Shown piece by piece: positions 34,750-45,573 of a stretch of 64,000 nucleotides of DNA. The stretch is from positions 24,853,374 through 24,917,373 of the forward strand of contig CM070580.1 in assembly GCA_036346355.1 (NCBI GenBank), in the 5' to 3' direction. This DNA is from Rhipidocladum racemiflorum (lineage: Eukaryota; Streptophyta; Magnoliopsida; Poales; Poaceae). How positions within the stretch are numbered: position 1 is the stretch's first letter; each line of letters starts with the position of its first letter. A model generated the notes under the pieces. That model saw only the letters and a list, made by a program, of their open reading frames with translations, made no database searches and was not told the origin of the DNA. The translations under genes and the position numbers were made by a program.

Positions 34750-35470
34750 CCCTCTAGCCTACAGCCCGTTTGTTTTTGGAAAATTCAGAAGAATGAAAAT
34801 TTGTAATTAAGTCCCGAAATTTCTTGGTAATTATAAAAATAACTTATAAATTGTAAACATTTATATTAAATTCTAGGAATTAGATTTTTTTTAGATATAT
34901 ATAGACTTCTGTAAAATTTGGTAAATTAATATTTAGCACACATTGAAAAGTTTCATACAACTGGGCTTATTTTTCTAGCATTGTGCCATATTTAATATGT
35001 GCTGCAATTCAATTTTCTATCATTAAGTAATTCTAAAAATTGCTTAATCATTAACAGAAAATTGTGAAAAATGCTCAAAAATTTGAAAAATTATATATTA
35101 AACATTGATAATTTTATGGCTCTGGTTTTTATTTTCTAGCAACTATTCCATATTTTATGTGTATTGAAATTATTTTCTGTTATACAGTAATTCTGAAAAC
35201 TGCCTGGTAATTAACAGAAATATTACATAAAATGCTAGAAAAATTATAAAAAAAATTCTAGTTAGCATATTGGGAGACTTGTGTCTCTAGATTTATCTTT
35301 TAGCATTATTTCATGTTTAATTTTTCTTGAGAATTATTTTCTATTATTCAGTAATTTTGAAAATTTCTTGATAATTAATAAAAAAAATTATAACAAATAC
35401 TAAGAAAATTCTGAGAATTTTTTTATAATTATCTACTAAATGATATAGACCAAGCTTCATTGATTGAAAA
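34750..35470. repeat. Fragment of a gypsy-type LTR, inverted relative to 55490-56230
   Basis: Repeated units with TTTTCTAGCA, CATATTTAATATG and TAATTCTGAAAATTGC occur in three or four loose copies. The reverse complement of this stretch matches 55490-56120. The preceding 34680-34750 contains CCCTAACCGCTCGCC and GGGCCTATTGGG-type sequence, paralleling the order next to the other copy. Confidence 0.55.
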
Positions 35471-36480
35471 GTGAGCATGCATTATATTAATTTTACCAAA
35501 AGTAAAAGTCATTTTGCACAAATAGAAATGGGATATATCGGACCTCGCAAATAGGGAATCTATCGAGCTTGCCATGAATGATTGCAATTACCTCGCAAAA
35601 GTTATTCACAGTCTAAATAGCTAGCTATAGTTTTTTCAGCCCCAAACACGAAGCTACGAGCTAATATTTCGCTTTATTAGCTACAGGCGCTATAGCTAGT
35701 AATAGCTTTGCTATTTGACATTGCTTGTAGCTAGTGATAGCTCCGTTATCCTACATACGTACCAATGGGCCAAAATATTGGGACCATTTTGAAATCCAAC
35801 ATTATTGAAGGGCTAAAATGCATCTCTTATAAGACTAAACTATGATAAAATGCAATAAAAAAACATCATCTCATCCTTTTTCAATAATGTAACATTCGTA
35901 TTTCTTAGTTATTAAGTACTTCTTGTTAAGAACATCATGATACAGTTATCATTTATGGTCTTTTAGATATGTATTAGTATGTTTGGTGATTGCGAACTTG
36001 ATTTATATTTTTATTATAAAAATATTAGTACTTTCTAAAGTGCCGTGTTTTTATAATTTGTTTGAAGGCAACATATATTATGTACATATTTATTTTCAAA
36101 AAACTAATAATGAAAACACGATAAATAATAGCTTTCACAATAATTTGCGATGGCTGTTGTAATTTTTTTGGGATTACGATTTAAAACCTTAGTTATTCAT
36201 GTCATACCACAACCACAAGTGGTACGTTTCAGAAAAAGAAAAAATAAAAAGTTGTAAAGGATCCTCGTATCGGTGGGCCCGTGCTGGAGGCATGGAGCAG
36301 GTGCGTCCACGTAGGCGGATGTGCTTGGTACCTCTTGGTTCATCGAAGCGAATGTGGCCTATCCAGTGTCGTTGATCTGCTAGCCGACGGTGTCGCGCCA
36401 AGATACTTTCCCGCGGTCGTCGGCGGTGCGATCTGGACCACGAGACTGACTAACCGGGCCCGCGGCGAATCTGCGCGGGT
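35471..36480. other. Intergenic, no gene supported
   Basis: AT-rich with a local run of TAGCTA-type words at 35610-35760 that suggests a decayed small foldback. A short GC-rich patch at 36260-36480 has open frames on both strands without a recognisable product. Confidence 0.35.
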
Positions 36481-36483
36481 TTT

Positions 36484-36612
36484 TTTAGAGATGTTTTGTG
36501 CTTTTTATTTTAAATGGTATAACTATTTAAGTATAAATAAAAGGTAGATGATGATTATTTATCTCTTTATTTATTTAAAATCTATACAATTTATATTAGA
36601 AAAAAAAACGTG
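36484..36612. repeat. Degenerate relative of the 143-bp MITE at 51156
   Basis: Reads GAGATGTTTTGTGCTTTTTATTTTAAA, then AGGTAGATGATGATTATTTATC, which aligns to GAGAGGTGCTTCTATGCTC and GGTAGATGGTGATTACTTACC in the intact copy. It is AT-shifted, as an old copy would be. Confidence 0.5.
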
Positions 36613-37402
36613 CTCCTTTTCTTTTCTTCTGCTTTTGGCATGATGTCGAGTCGGTGGCCGGTAGGGCCCAGCCTGGCCTGATGAGATAAATGAAAAGAAA
36701 GGCAATAATTTCATATGACCATACCAAGATTGTATTGGAAGATAAAGCGAAGTACTAACTCCGTCGAAATCCATGTATGGGGGCTGAGCTCTAATCCACT
36801 TGAATGTCCATTGCACATTTGCATGTTATCTGGCCATTTCTTTTCAGCTTCTAAATTATAGATTTTAAATTATAAAAGAAATTATTTTTGATTATAGGAG
36901 AATCAAGTCGAGTAAGCTGTGACTTCTAGGTTTTAGCCTAGGCCGATCAGATCAGTAAAAATTAGTGAAAATTATGTTACAGCCAGATTCTGATTTTATG
37001 TAGATGATAACTTTTTATTCTCAGAGAAACTATCCATAATCCTTCCGTTTAGAAAATAATGTATTTTTTAAACAGAAACCGTGCAGAAATTGAAACAAAC
37101 AAAGCCACAATTGCCTCAATTAATTAGGTCCTATCTCAATTAAACAAATTGGTCCCCCTCCTATAGTCCTATTGTGTACCAATGCACTACTACGAATGGT
37201 ACTACTCCCCATGTTTGGGCTTAATCTAAGAGAAATTTTACGGTAGATTATACTTATAGTATAAAATATGTAGTAGAAATGACATTTATCTGTTGATTTG
37301 TTAAGGGTGTTTCTACTACTCTACTACCAGGTGTAGTATAAGTAAACTCTAGTTGATCTGATCCATTGGATCGAAAAGAATGAACGATTCATATTCAATT
37401 TA
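36613..37402. other. Intergenic, no gene supported
   Basis: No domain, repeat end or splice structure recognised on either strand. Confidence 0.35.
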
Positions 37403-37682
37403 GGCCCCGTTTGGTACGGTTCCAGATTCTAGTAGAAACGGAAACGGTTCCAGATTCTTGGTAGAAACGTTTCAGGTAGAATTAGAATCACTTTCTGCAA
37501 ACCGTTTAGTACGGTTCCAGATTCTAGTAGAAACTAGTGAAACGGGGTTGAGGGTGATTCAACCACGGTGTGGAAAAAGAAGAAACGTTCCAAGGAGAAT
37601 CGTTCCGAGTTTTAACCCGTTTGGCTAGGTTTCTCCCAGATTCTAGTAGAAACAGCTCGATTCCAAGTTGCCAATCGGGGCC
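37403..37682. mobile_element. Tourist-like MITE, copy 2 of 2 (280 bp)
   Basis: The ends GGCCCCGTTTGGTACGG and CCAATCGGGGCC are flanked by TTA (37400-37402 and 37683-37685). In opposite orientation to 25156-25436 and similar along its whole length. Confidence 0.85.
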
Positions 37683-38509
37683 TTAGTATACCATAAAAGA
37701 GCTCTAATCTAATATTTCCCACTCCATTCTCGATGAGATACACGAGGGAGGTTGATACGGAGCGTTTTTGCACTTGAGTTTCTACCATGTGAAATTATAG
37801 TGTAGTGCTACAGCACTTTTTAAAAGAATTTTTAACTTTTTAAAAAATTAGTACTTTTGTTTTTTTTTTTTTAGTTTTCTCAAAAGACCCACTCTATTAG
37901 AATCACTTCTATCTCGGCGCTTCTTTTTGCCCGCATCAACGCACGATCCGGGAAGCAGCCAGTTCAATCAGAGCACGTACAGGTGCGTGCGAGTGATGTG
38001 TCCGTAGTGTAGCCCGGACTACACTGTAGCTCAGCAGTAGTGCGTCGTCGTGGCATACTGTAGCGCGTCGTGCACGCAGAGCAGCTCCGAGCGTGCGTCC
38101 AGTGGACAGGAGATGGCGAGGGCGTCGGCAGCTTCGCACGGTCGGCGATGGAGCACGACGTCCCCTGCTCGCTGCTCCAAACATCCAGGCATGAGCGACG
38201 GCCAATGGCAACGGGCCATGTGGCCGACCTCGAGAGGGAAGTTGGATCCCGGCTGGTGGATGCGGTGAGGCCGCCGGATTTCGGATAGCGCGCGCTCGTC
38301 TCACCGGGAAACAATATCGAAGTCATGGATGGGCGGGGGCGATGGTTTTGACGTGGCTAATTACGTTGCGCTTGAAAGCTCGATGGTGTCAAGTAGTACC
38401 AGCAGCGCGCTGTCAGTATTTTCCAAGTGGTTTTTTGCTGGTGCATGGAGCTTCTTAATTAAGGCGATACTTCGTACAAGGTGGCAACACTACATTTTTA
38501 CTACTCTCT
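37683..38509. other. GC-rich patch of unknown nature
   Basis: Between 37920 and 38350 the DNA is GC-rich and open in two minus-strand frames (about 120 codons each) and shorter plus-strand frames. None has a recognised motif or a clear splice structure. It could be a decayed gene fragment or a CpG-rich leader. Confidence 0.3.
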
Positions 38510-38514
38510 GTATT

Positions 38515-38690
38515 TTTTTCTTGACTAAGAAGGATATTGACAATGAATAGATTATCCCTAATTATTTTCGCTAAGTACTATATTTATTAAATACGTTCTA
38601 TATTAATTTTGCATTAGAATATGAAATACGTTCTATATTTGTAGACAAGACCATTATCAAATAAGCCCTATAATCTTGGATAAATACGAG
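38515..38690. repeat. Degenerate Stowaway-like MITE
   Basis: Shares CCCTAATTATTTTCGCTAAGTACTATATTTA and AAATAAGCCCTATA with the element at 30632-30891; the terminal CTCCCT motifs are eroded. Confidence 0.5.
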
Positions 38691-41138
38691 TTGGTGGTGG
38701 CTTTGTGTCCTTCCTCTTTTCATTCATAAGAAAAGCAGCGCGCATACATATGAGTCCCGAGATAAAAAAAAAAAAAATCTCTCTTTCCTCCTACATCTGT
38801 TCCACTTAACCAGACCATTACTCACTTCTCCTTCCCCATTACAACTCAATAGTACAATTTTATATTTTTGTAAACACATAGTATAATTTAACTATTTGAT
38901 TAAATAATGTGTTTTTGTTATAACATATGGGTACTTGACTAGTGTATACGTAACTTTACGGCGGCAGCCGTAGCACTGGTTGATGTGGAAATATTAGAGG
39001 CTAAATTTTTCTTTCTTTCTTTTCCAACCTCTCCAGCACGGTGCAGTTTGAGGCTACGTGGCGAGGATGCTAGGGCATGAAATACTATTTCTTCCCGGTG
39101 GAAAAATAACCCTCTACTCTGGTTGAACTTGGCACTACTAGCATGCTGAATTCGTAGTTGAATACTATTGCTACGGTACTACCACATGAGCAGCCAAGTA
39201 GCTAACGGATACTAGTACAGTAGCACTACTCTATATTATATCCTAAGTCGTTGCTGATCCTTCCTTTTTCCTGGACGGAGATGATTTGCGGAAGGGGTTG
39301 GTTGGGGTGGTAGCGTCGGCACGCACCGTGGTCCATGGCCGGTGCGCGCGAGCTGCGCCGTCTTGGTTTGCCGCTCGCTGAGACGTGGACCTGGACCGGA
39401 GACGCTTTTAGATCCACTAGCCACGGGGTAATAAAAAACTGCTCGGCACCACAGCTGCGGCCGGCAGGAGGACACGAGGTCCTCGTGCTCGTGCCACCAC
39501 CGTCCAACACGTATTATTTCGGTCCCCTCAATCACTTCATCAGCCAGTAGTTGTACCCCCATACGACGAGGAGCAAAAGAAAAAAAAATCCGTCAAGAGG
39601 ATACACAGAATTAGCTAGTTGGTAGGACAATAGTTTAATAAGATGATAACTAACAGCTGGTTCGATAGGATGATCAGCTATATTGAGACTGAGAGGTAAG
39701 GGGAATTTTGTGTAATGGACAAAATTCTGACGTGGAGGTGAAAGGCCTACAAGTCGTCAGCTTCTTTTCTGCGAGAAGAAACGATGACGTTGTCACGCGG
39801 TAGTAGCCAATTCACACAGCGAAGATATTGCCTTCCTGTTTGCCTGCCTAACCCACAGTTTTATATGCCGCTAGCTACTACCCAATAATCGGCTACAGGC
39901 TCCGGTCTTAGTTTTGTAGAGAGTCACCAAATCATCCTTAAGATGGCAGATATCACGAGATTCACGACGTCTATTCGAAAGGAAATGTGGACGAAGATAG
40001 AAAAGTGGGATTAGTGTAGCAATCATCGATAGTTCTGTAGTAGAAACTTGGGTTGTCCATGATCCGACGAGTAGACTGCCCTGGACTGGCCCAGAGAATC
40101 TATAAACACTCTTCAGGGCCCATCATGCACCGGCAGTGATCGATCTCGCATCCAAGAAAGCGAGGAACTGCCGCATATGCAACTATCTATGCACACCAGC
40201 CATGCCTAGAGAAACGGAACTGAACTGGAGAGGTAAAAGAAGGCGTCTTAATCAGAGTAGCAAGCAGCTCCACGTACCGTCCCCTCGTACGGTTCAGTTA
40301 CGTATTGCCCGGAGGAGCTAGCATTTATGAGCTTGGGCAACCGAGAGGTTGGATGTTCGTCAGCCATCATAATCGTAGTACTAGTAGAAGACACATACAT
40401 CAGACCACAGTCCCATGGAGTCACCAGACATCACTGGACACTGGTTAATTAAACACATCGCCTGGCTTTGGTTTTTAGCACAGACACGCTACCTCTTGAA
40501 TACGTTAGTCTCCTTGCTAGCTGAATGATTACTACTAATCAAGCTAGTGGAGGCCAAGAAATTAAGTCTGAAACAATCAATTCAACAGGCAAGTTGCAAC
40601 CGCACGGACGAGACGTGTCTTGGCTCTTCGTGGCCTCTTCGTGAGGTACGTAGTTCAGTTACGTATTCCGTCTCTTTTTGCAGAGGGTTGTGTAGAGTAT
40701 AGACAGCGCCGTGTACGTAGCACATGCAGCATGGTAAGCACCAAGATTAAATGGACTTAAATGTGGTAAAACAGCATGATAATCATCATGGTTTCCACCA
40801 TTTCTTGCTCTCCATGGATTTTGAGATCTGCTGAGCAAAGGAAGCAAAATTTTCTGAATCGCTCTGAAGTTCTGCAGATTGCTGGCTTATTCTCTGGTAA
40901 AGAAAAAGGATCAGTTAACAATTACTCCACTAAGGCTGTTCGCGTTCATAAGCAAAAAAAAAAAAAAAAAAAAACTCAATGAGAAGGATGGGAAAATGTA
41001 AGATAAGAAAAATGCCGGGAGAAGTGATCGAGTTTTCATGCACAGCAAAAAATATAGACTGACAACAGTTGGTACGTGTAATTTACTAATTTGTAAGGCA
41101 TGGTCTTTTACCGCAAGTTTCTCCTGCCGGTGCACGAG
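38691..41138. other. Intergenic, no gene supported
   Basis: Short frames near 39226-39562 and 40136-40321 lack domains. A poly-A run lies at 40955-40974. Confidence 0.4.
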
Positions 41139-41153
41139 CACGAGTTTGTCTTT

Positions 41154-41197
41154 TGCATGGGCTGCTGCTGCTGCTGAGCAGCAGCAGCAGCATGCAA
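41154..41197. repeat. CTG/CAG palindrome
   Basis: TTGCATGG then five GCTGCTG-type units, meeting AGCAGCAGCAGCAGC then ATGCAA: an inverted repeat with arms of about 21 bp, almost no loop and one 2-base bulge. It would form a hairpin as RNA or a cruciform as DNA. Confidence 0.8.
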
Positions 41198-41484
41198 TGG
41201 AATTTAGAGTTAACTAAATCAACAAAAGACAAGTAATCGACAGTACGAGCGAAACTGGAAAATACCCCGCCAAATTTATGTTTGGTGAGGATTTCTTGGA
41301 TGCTTTTCATTTTTGGTTTTCGAACATCACTTGATCCTTCAAATAGCTAGTTTCCCTCTCTCCTCCTCTAGCAAATAGTAGACATTACAGTCAGAAATGG
41401 AGTAGCTATATCCTTCAAACTTCAGGATAACATTGCCCAACCTGTTTTGTTTTTCTTATTAAAAATAGACGTAGAGGATGATCC

Positions 41485-41743
41485 TGTTGGTTTTAACCCT
41501 CATCATAAACACACGCACACGAACACGAAGACCAAAAATATTTTAGGATAATTTTCTCTTATGTTATTATTACTTTTCTTATTTTCAATACTCAGGACTA
41601 CCTCTAAATTTATATCCAAAACTACGACCCTAAGAAATGGAATAGAATTCTACTTCCTTATCCTAATCGAACTCCTCATCCTAATCAACTCTAATTAAAA
41701 CTCCTATTGACCATACAAATTGATTACAACATTATCTTTAACA
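41485..41743 (-). repeat. 3' LTR of the small LTR element
   Basis: Matches 44075-44332 across its length, sharing AAGAAATGGAATAG.ATTCTA, CCTAATC.AACTCCTC and CCTAATCAACTC. Starts TGTTGGTTTTAACC and ends CTTTAACA on the plus strand. Confidence 0.85.
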
Positions 41744-42249
41744 TTCACTCCCCTAATCTTTTAATACCAACTCTTATTCATTGAGGCAATCAGTCGTAAC
41801 TACGATTTGCCTAACACATACTCAACACAGGACGGTGAACGCATCTCCAAGGAGTTCTGCCTTCTTGCTAGCCATACCACCGATTACGACATGTGCCTAA
41901 GCTCTAATCGTCTTTTCACCAGCGACGTAGACTCGTATTAGAGCTTGCACATGAGAGAGCTTGGACACACCTACAAGAACTCTTATGCACACACACAGCT
42001 AGAACGACGACGATAACTCCTTAACGTTCTGGACCCCTCTTGCTTTAGCCATCTTCTCGATGAGACACACAGATAGTTACCAATACTATCTTCTCACGCT
42101 AATTGTGGATGACACTCGCCGTAACGGATATCGTGAAGACACGCATTTTTCACACTTTCTTTTTCTCTTTTATTTTTCAATTTCTTCCTCTATTTCCTTG
42201 CTACGCAGGAGGTAGCATTTATTGCCATAGGAGAGCCCTAGGGCTCTGT

Positions 42250-42643
42250 TTTCATGTGTGACTACTGTAGCTACAGCCTACAGGCACTAGGAGGGGGAAA
42301 TCTACGCACCTGTCGCTTCTTGACTTGTAGCGGCGTGAACCCCTTGGTGCGGTCTTGCCCATGACTTTTCTTCTCTGCCCTCGTGCGAGCCTGCACACCG
42401 CCTGCACCAGCCACCTGTGATTGCTGAACTCCACTCTTTTGGTTCCGCGCCTCGCTTAGCGCTGCACGAATGAAGTCGTTCGAAGCTACGGCCCGCACGA
42501 CCCTGGAACTCTTCTGCGTTGTGCACGTCTGCCACGAGGAAGACTCCTGCTATTTCCTTGCGTCCGCGTCCGTGAAGACCAAGACACCACATGTCCATGC
42601 TGCATGCTGAAGCACCTCACACTTTTTCAGCCTGCAACCCCCG
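42250..42643. other. GC-richer internal region of the small LTR element
   Basis: Minus-strand frames at 42302-42598 and 42271-42498 overlap and lack domains. They might be a captured fragment or non-coding leader. Confidence 0.3.
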
Positions 42644-42651
42644 CTTGGAGC

Positions 42652-43823
42652 CAGGGTTTCAGTTCGAATTTCGTGAAATTCAAGCTCACCGCTGGGAAAC
42701 GAAATCGTTTTTCTTCGGTTTTTGTTCGTCCAAATTCAAATTCAAATTTTAAAAAAAATAAAAATTTGACAAAATGTATCCAAAATTTTCATATAATTAG
42801 TATTAATATCCTTATAACCTCTGATGTGAATATTTTTTTGAAAAAATTAAAGTTTAGAGACATTTTTGAAGCATTCAAAATGTAGAAAATAGAAAAAAGA
42901 AAAAAAAGAAATTATAAGTATTTTTAATAGCAATATTTGTTCAAGTATGTCAAGTAGCAATATTTCTTTAATTATGTTAAGTAGCAATATTTAGTATCAC
43001 TTTTGCAAGATTAAACACATGCATTGTTGGACTAATTGCTAATAAAAATTAAAAAGTTCGAATCTTGAAATGTATAGATGCTTTATAAAAGTCAATGGAG
43101 TAATAAATGATCTTTTAGGGGTGAAACCGTCAAAGTGTATTTGGATTATTTTGGAGCCGGCATTTAGGTCAAACCCGCCAAGTTTCTTTAACGCCAGCTT
43201 CTCCTAGAACCAGCTTTCTATTTAGTAGCAATATTTGTTGAAATATATTTTAATATGTTAATTTTATCCAATATTAAAAAATTTCCTTGTATTGATATGT
43301 GACAACTTTCAATTATTTAAAATATAGCAAAGGTATGTTATTTTTTAATATATTAATGTTATCCAATATTAAAAACTTACTTGTATTGCTATAGTATATT
43401 TAATATGTTAATGCTATCTAATATTGAATATGCCATGGTATTGAAATGTGGATTTGTTGAATTGAGTTGTGAACGGTGTTGAAATGAAATGTTATTATTG
43501 GTGTAATTTGAGATTGTCTAAAATATAGCAAATGCCATGCCAAAATTTTTTATATTCTTCCATATTGTGCTATTATAATTCTCCACAATTTTTTATAATT
43601 TTTCATAATTTTTCTTGCACTTTTCTTCATTTTTCCATTCGGTCCACAATGTTCCATCCAAACTAGTGGAATTTCGAGAATTTTCAAATTTTTTCGAGCT
43701 GATTTTGACCGGCTGTTTGACTTCCAAACAGTTCGGTTTTTTCCGAATTTCGAGCGATTTTCGACGAATTTCGCTACCGCCGAGAGTTCGAATTTCTAGT
43801 GCAAAACGAAATTATTAACCCTG
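42652..43823. mobile_element. hAT element (1172 bp) nested in the small LTR element
   Basis: The ends CAGGGTTTCAG and, on the other strand, CAGGGTTAATAATTTCG are flanked by an exact 8-bp duplication CTTGGAGC (42644-42651 and 43824-43831). The termini carry inverted GTTCGAATTTC / GAATTTCTAG words. It is AT-rich, with no transposase frame. A truncated relative begins at 62746. Confidence 0.9.
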
Positions 43824-44074
43824 CTTGGAGCAATCGCTGCGAGCTTCAACAACGTGATCAATTTGGCTTCAAAATCGACTCCGAAGCCAATCCAGTTAAC
43901 CCGACGAAAAAAAGATGTCGTTGAGATAGCTGACTCGACGTCTGCTGCTGTTGATGCCTGGTCCTCCCGCTCAACACTAGTTTCTCAGTGACATAATTTG
44001 CCCCGAAGAGCAGCAATGGTGGTCTCTTTAAGGCAAGCATGACACCAAGATTAGATCATCGCTCTGATACCAAT

Positions 44075-44332
44075 AATTGATTTTAGCCCCGAATCATAAA
44101 GACACACGAACACGAAGAAAAACAAATAAACTTTAGAGCAATTTTCTCTTGTATTATTCTTGCTTCTCTTACTTTGGAAACTCAAGACCACCTCTGGATT
44201 TATACCTAAAACTACAACTCTAAGAAATGGAATAGGATTCTAGTTCCTTGTCCTAATCGGACTCCTCGTCCTAATCAACTCCAACTAAAACTTCTATTAC
44301 CACACAAACTGATTGCAAGATTATCTCCATCA
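44075..44332 (-). repeat. 5' LTR of the small LTR element
   Basis: Partner of 41485-41743, next to the primer-binding site. Its inner edge has lost the first bases of the TG end, so the exact start is approximate. Confidence 0.8.
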
Positions 44333-44337
44333 GATCC

Positions 44338-45573
44338 TGGTGCTGGCCGTGTTCATTGTTCAGGCTTACTCCCGGGAGTAGAAAGTATTTTTCCTAGTAG
44401 AAAGTGTATATATATCACTAATTGTCAATTCTTCCTTGGGTTCATTAATGTTTGCCATTGACGCTTGAACAGAATGGAATTCTTTTTAAAGAAAAACGCC
44501 CCTAACTGTTCTCTTAGGTTTTGGCCGGTGAATCTTCCTTTCAATTCCGCATTTTCTATGAATCCTTGTATAGTTGTATGATGCCACCAAGAACTCCATC
44601 TACTATATCCTGCATTAGAAATTTCAATTGAAGCCAACATAGAGAGTTGACGCGGAAAAAACAGAGACAAGATCAAATAAAGCTCAACCTGCCTCCTTAT
44701 CTGGTTGCCGAAATCCAACAGAGCAGATGGACACAACAGCTGCGCACCATGCAAAAGACATGCAATAAGTACCTGAATCCATTTTAACAGAGAGAAGATT
44801 GCAAATTCAGATCCAATTTACCTGCGATGGAGGATTCACGCAGAGAAACATAAGAAAGGCAGCCTTGTTCTAAGCTGTGAAATTCAACAGAGCAGAGTTG
44901 AATTTGAGTTCCCAACGTGGGATACCAGCCAGCAAAGAGACGGAAGAGAAGAAGTCAATTTTTTGCTGGCTACCACGTTTTTGGCCACTTCAAAGTGTGG
45001 CTTGACACGAAAGGCTTGGTGCTTATTCTTGGACAGTACACGACTCTTCCTATGGGCGTTCCAAGACAACCATCGCCGGCTTACGATGATTCGCTGGGAT
45101 GAAATGGAGAAGCGTAAGGTTTAGGAATGCCAGTAGACAGACACCAAAGAGTCCTACAACCATTTGTACTGGGTAAAACTTGCATTGTGCAAGAGCTAAC
45201 TTTATACACTAGCCTGAATACTCTGGGCTATGCCTATGCCATTTATTCATTTAGAGTGTGCAGTTGCCTACGTAATTTATTCATCTAGAGCCTGCAGTTC
45301 TGTATTCAAATAAAAATACCAATATGAAAGACACAGGAAGTGTGCAGTCTAATCTGGTGCTACAGATTAATAACTTCAATTTACAGTACTAGAAGGCCAA
45401 CCGTGCCAGCCTCACTGCACAACTACAAATTAACTTCAGTTCACAGGACCAGCAGGCCAACCTGTTTCCTTATTAAATCTACTCTGACAGTGGGTAAATA
45501 ACTTACTATGAACTTTACATTCAATTTCTAACCAAAAGGCCAGGAAATTGGACAAAAAAACAAAGACCAGAAA
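44338..45573. other. Region 3' of the SAC pseudogene, no gene supported
   Basis: A minus-strand frame of 109 codons at 44425-44754 has no recognised domain. Part may be the former 3' UTR of the SAC copy. Confidence 0.35.

Larger units (their letters stand above)
41485..44332 (-). mobile_element. Small copia-like LTR retrotransposon, non-autonomous
   Basis: An exact GATCC duplication flanks it (41480-41484 and 44333-44337). LTRs of about 255 bp lie at 41485-41743 and 44075-44332. On the minus strand the primer-binding site TGGTATCAGAGC (complement of 44061-44072) sits next to the 5' LTR, matching initiator tRNA-Met as in most plant copia elements. GGGGAGTGAA before the 3' LTR is a plausible polypurine tract. 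The internal region, after removing the nested hAT element, is about 1.15 kb and encodes no gag or pol that I recognise. Confidence 0.85.
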
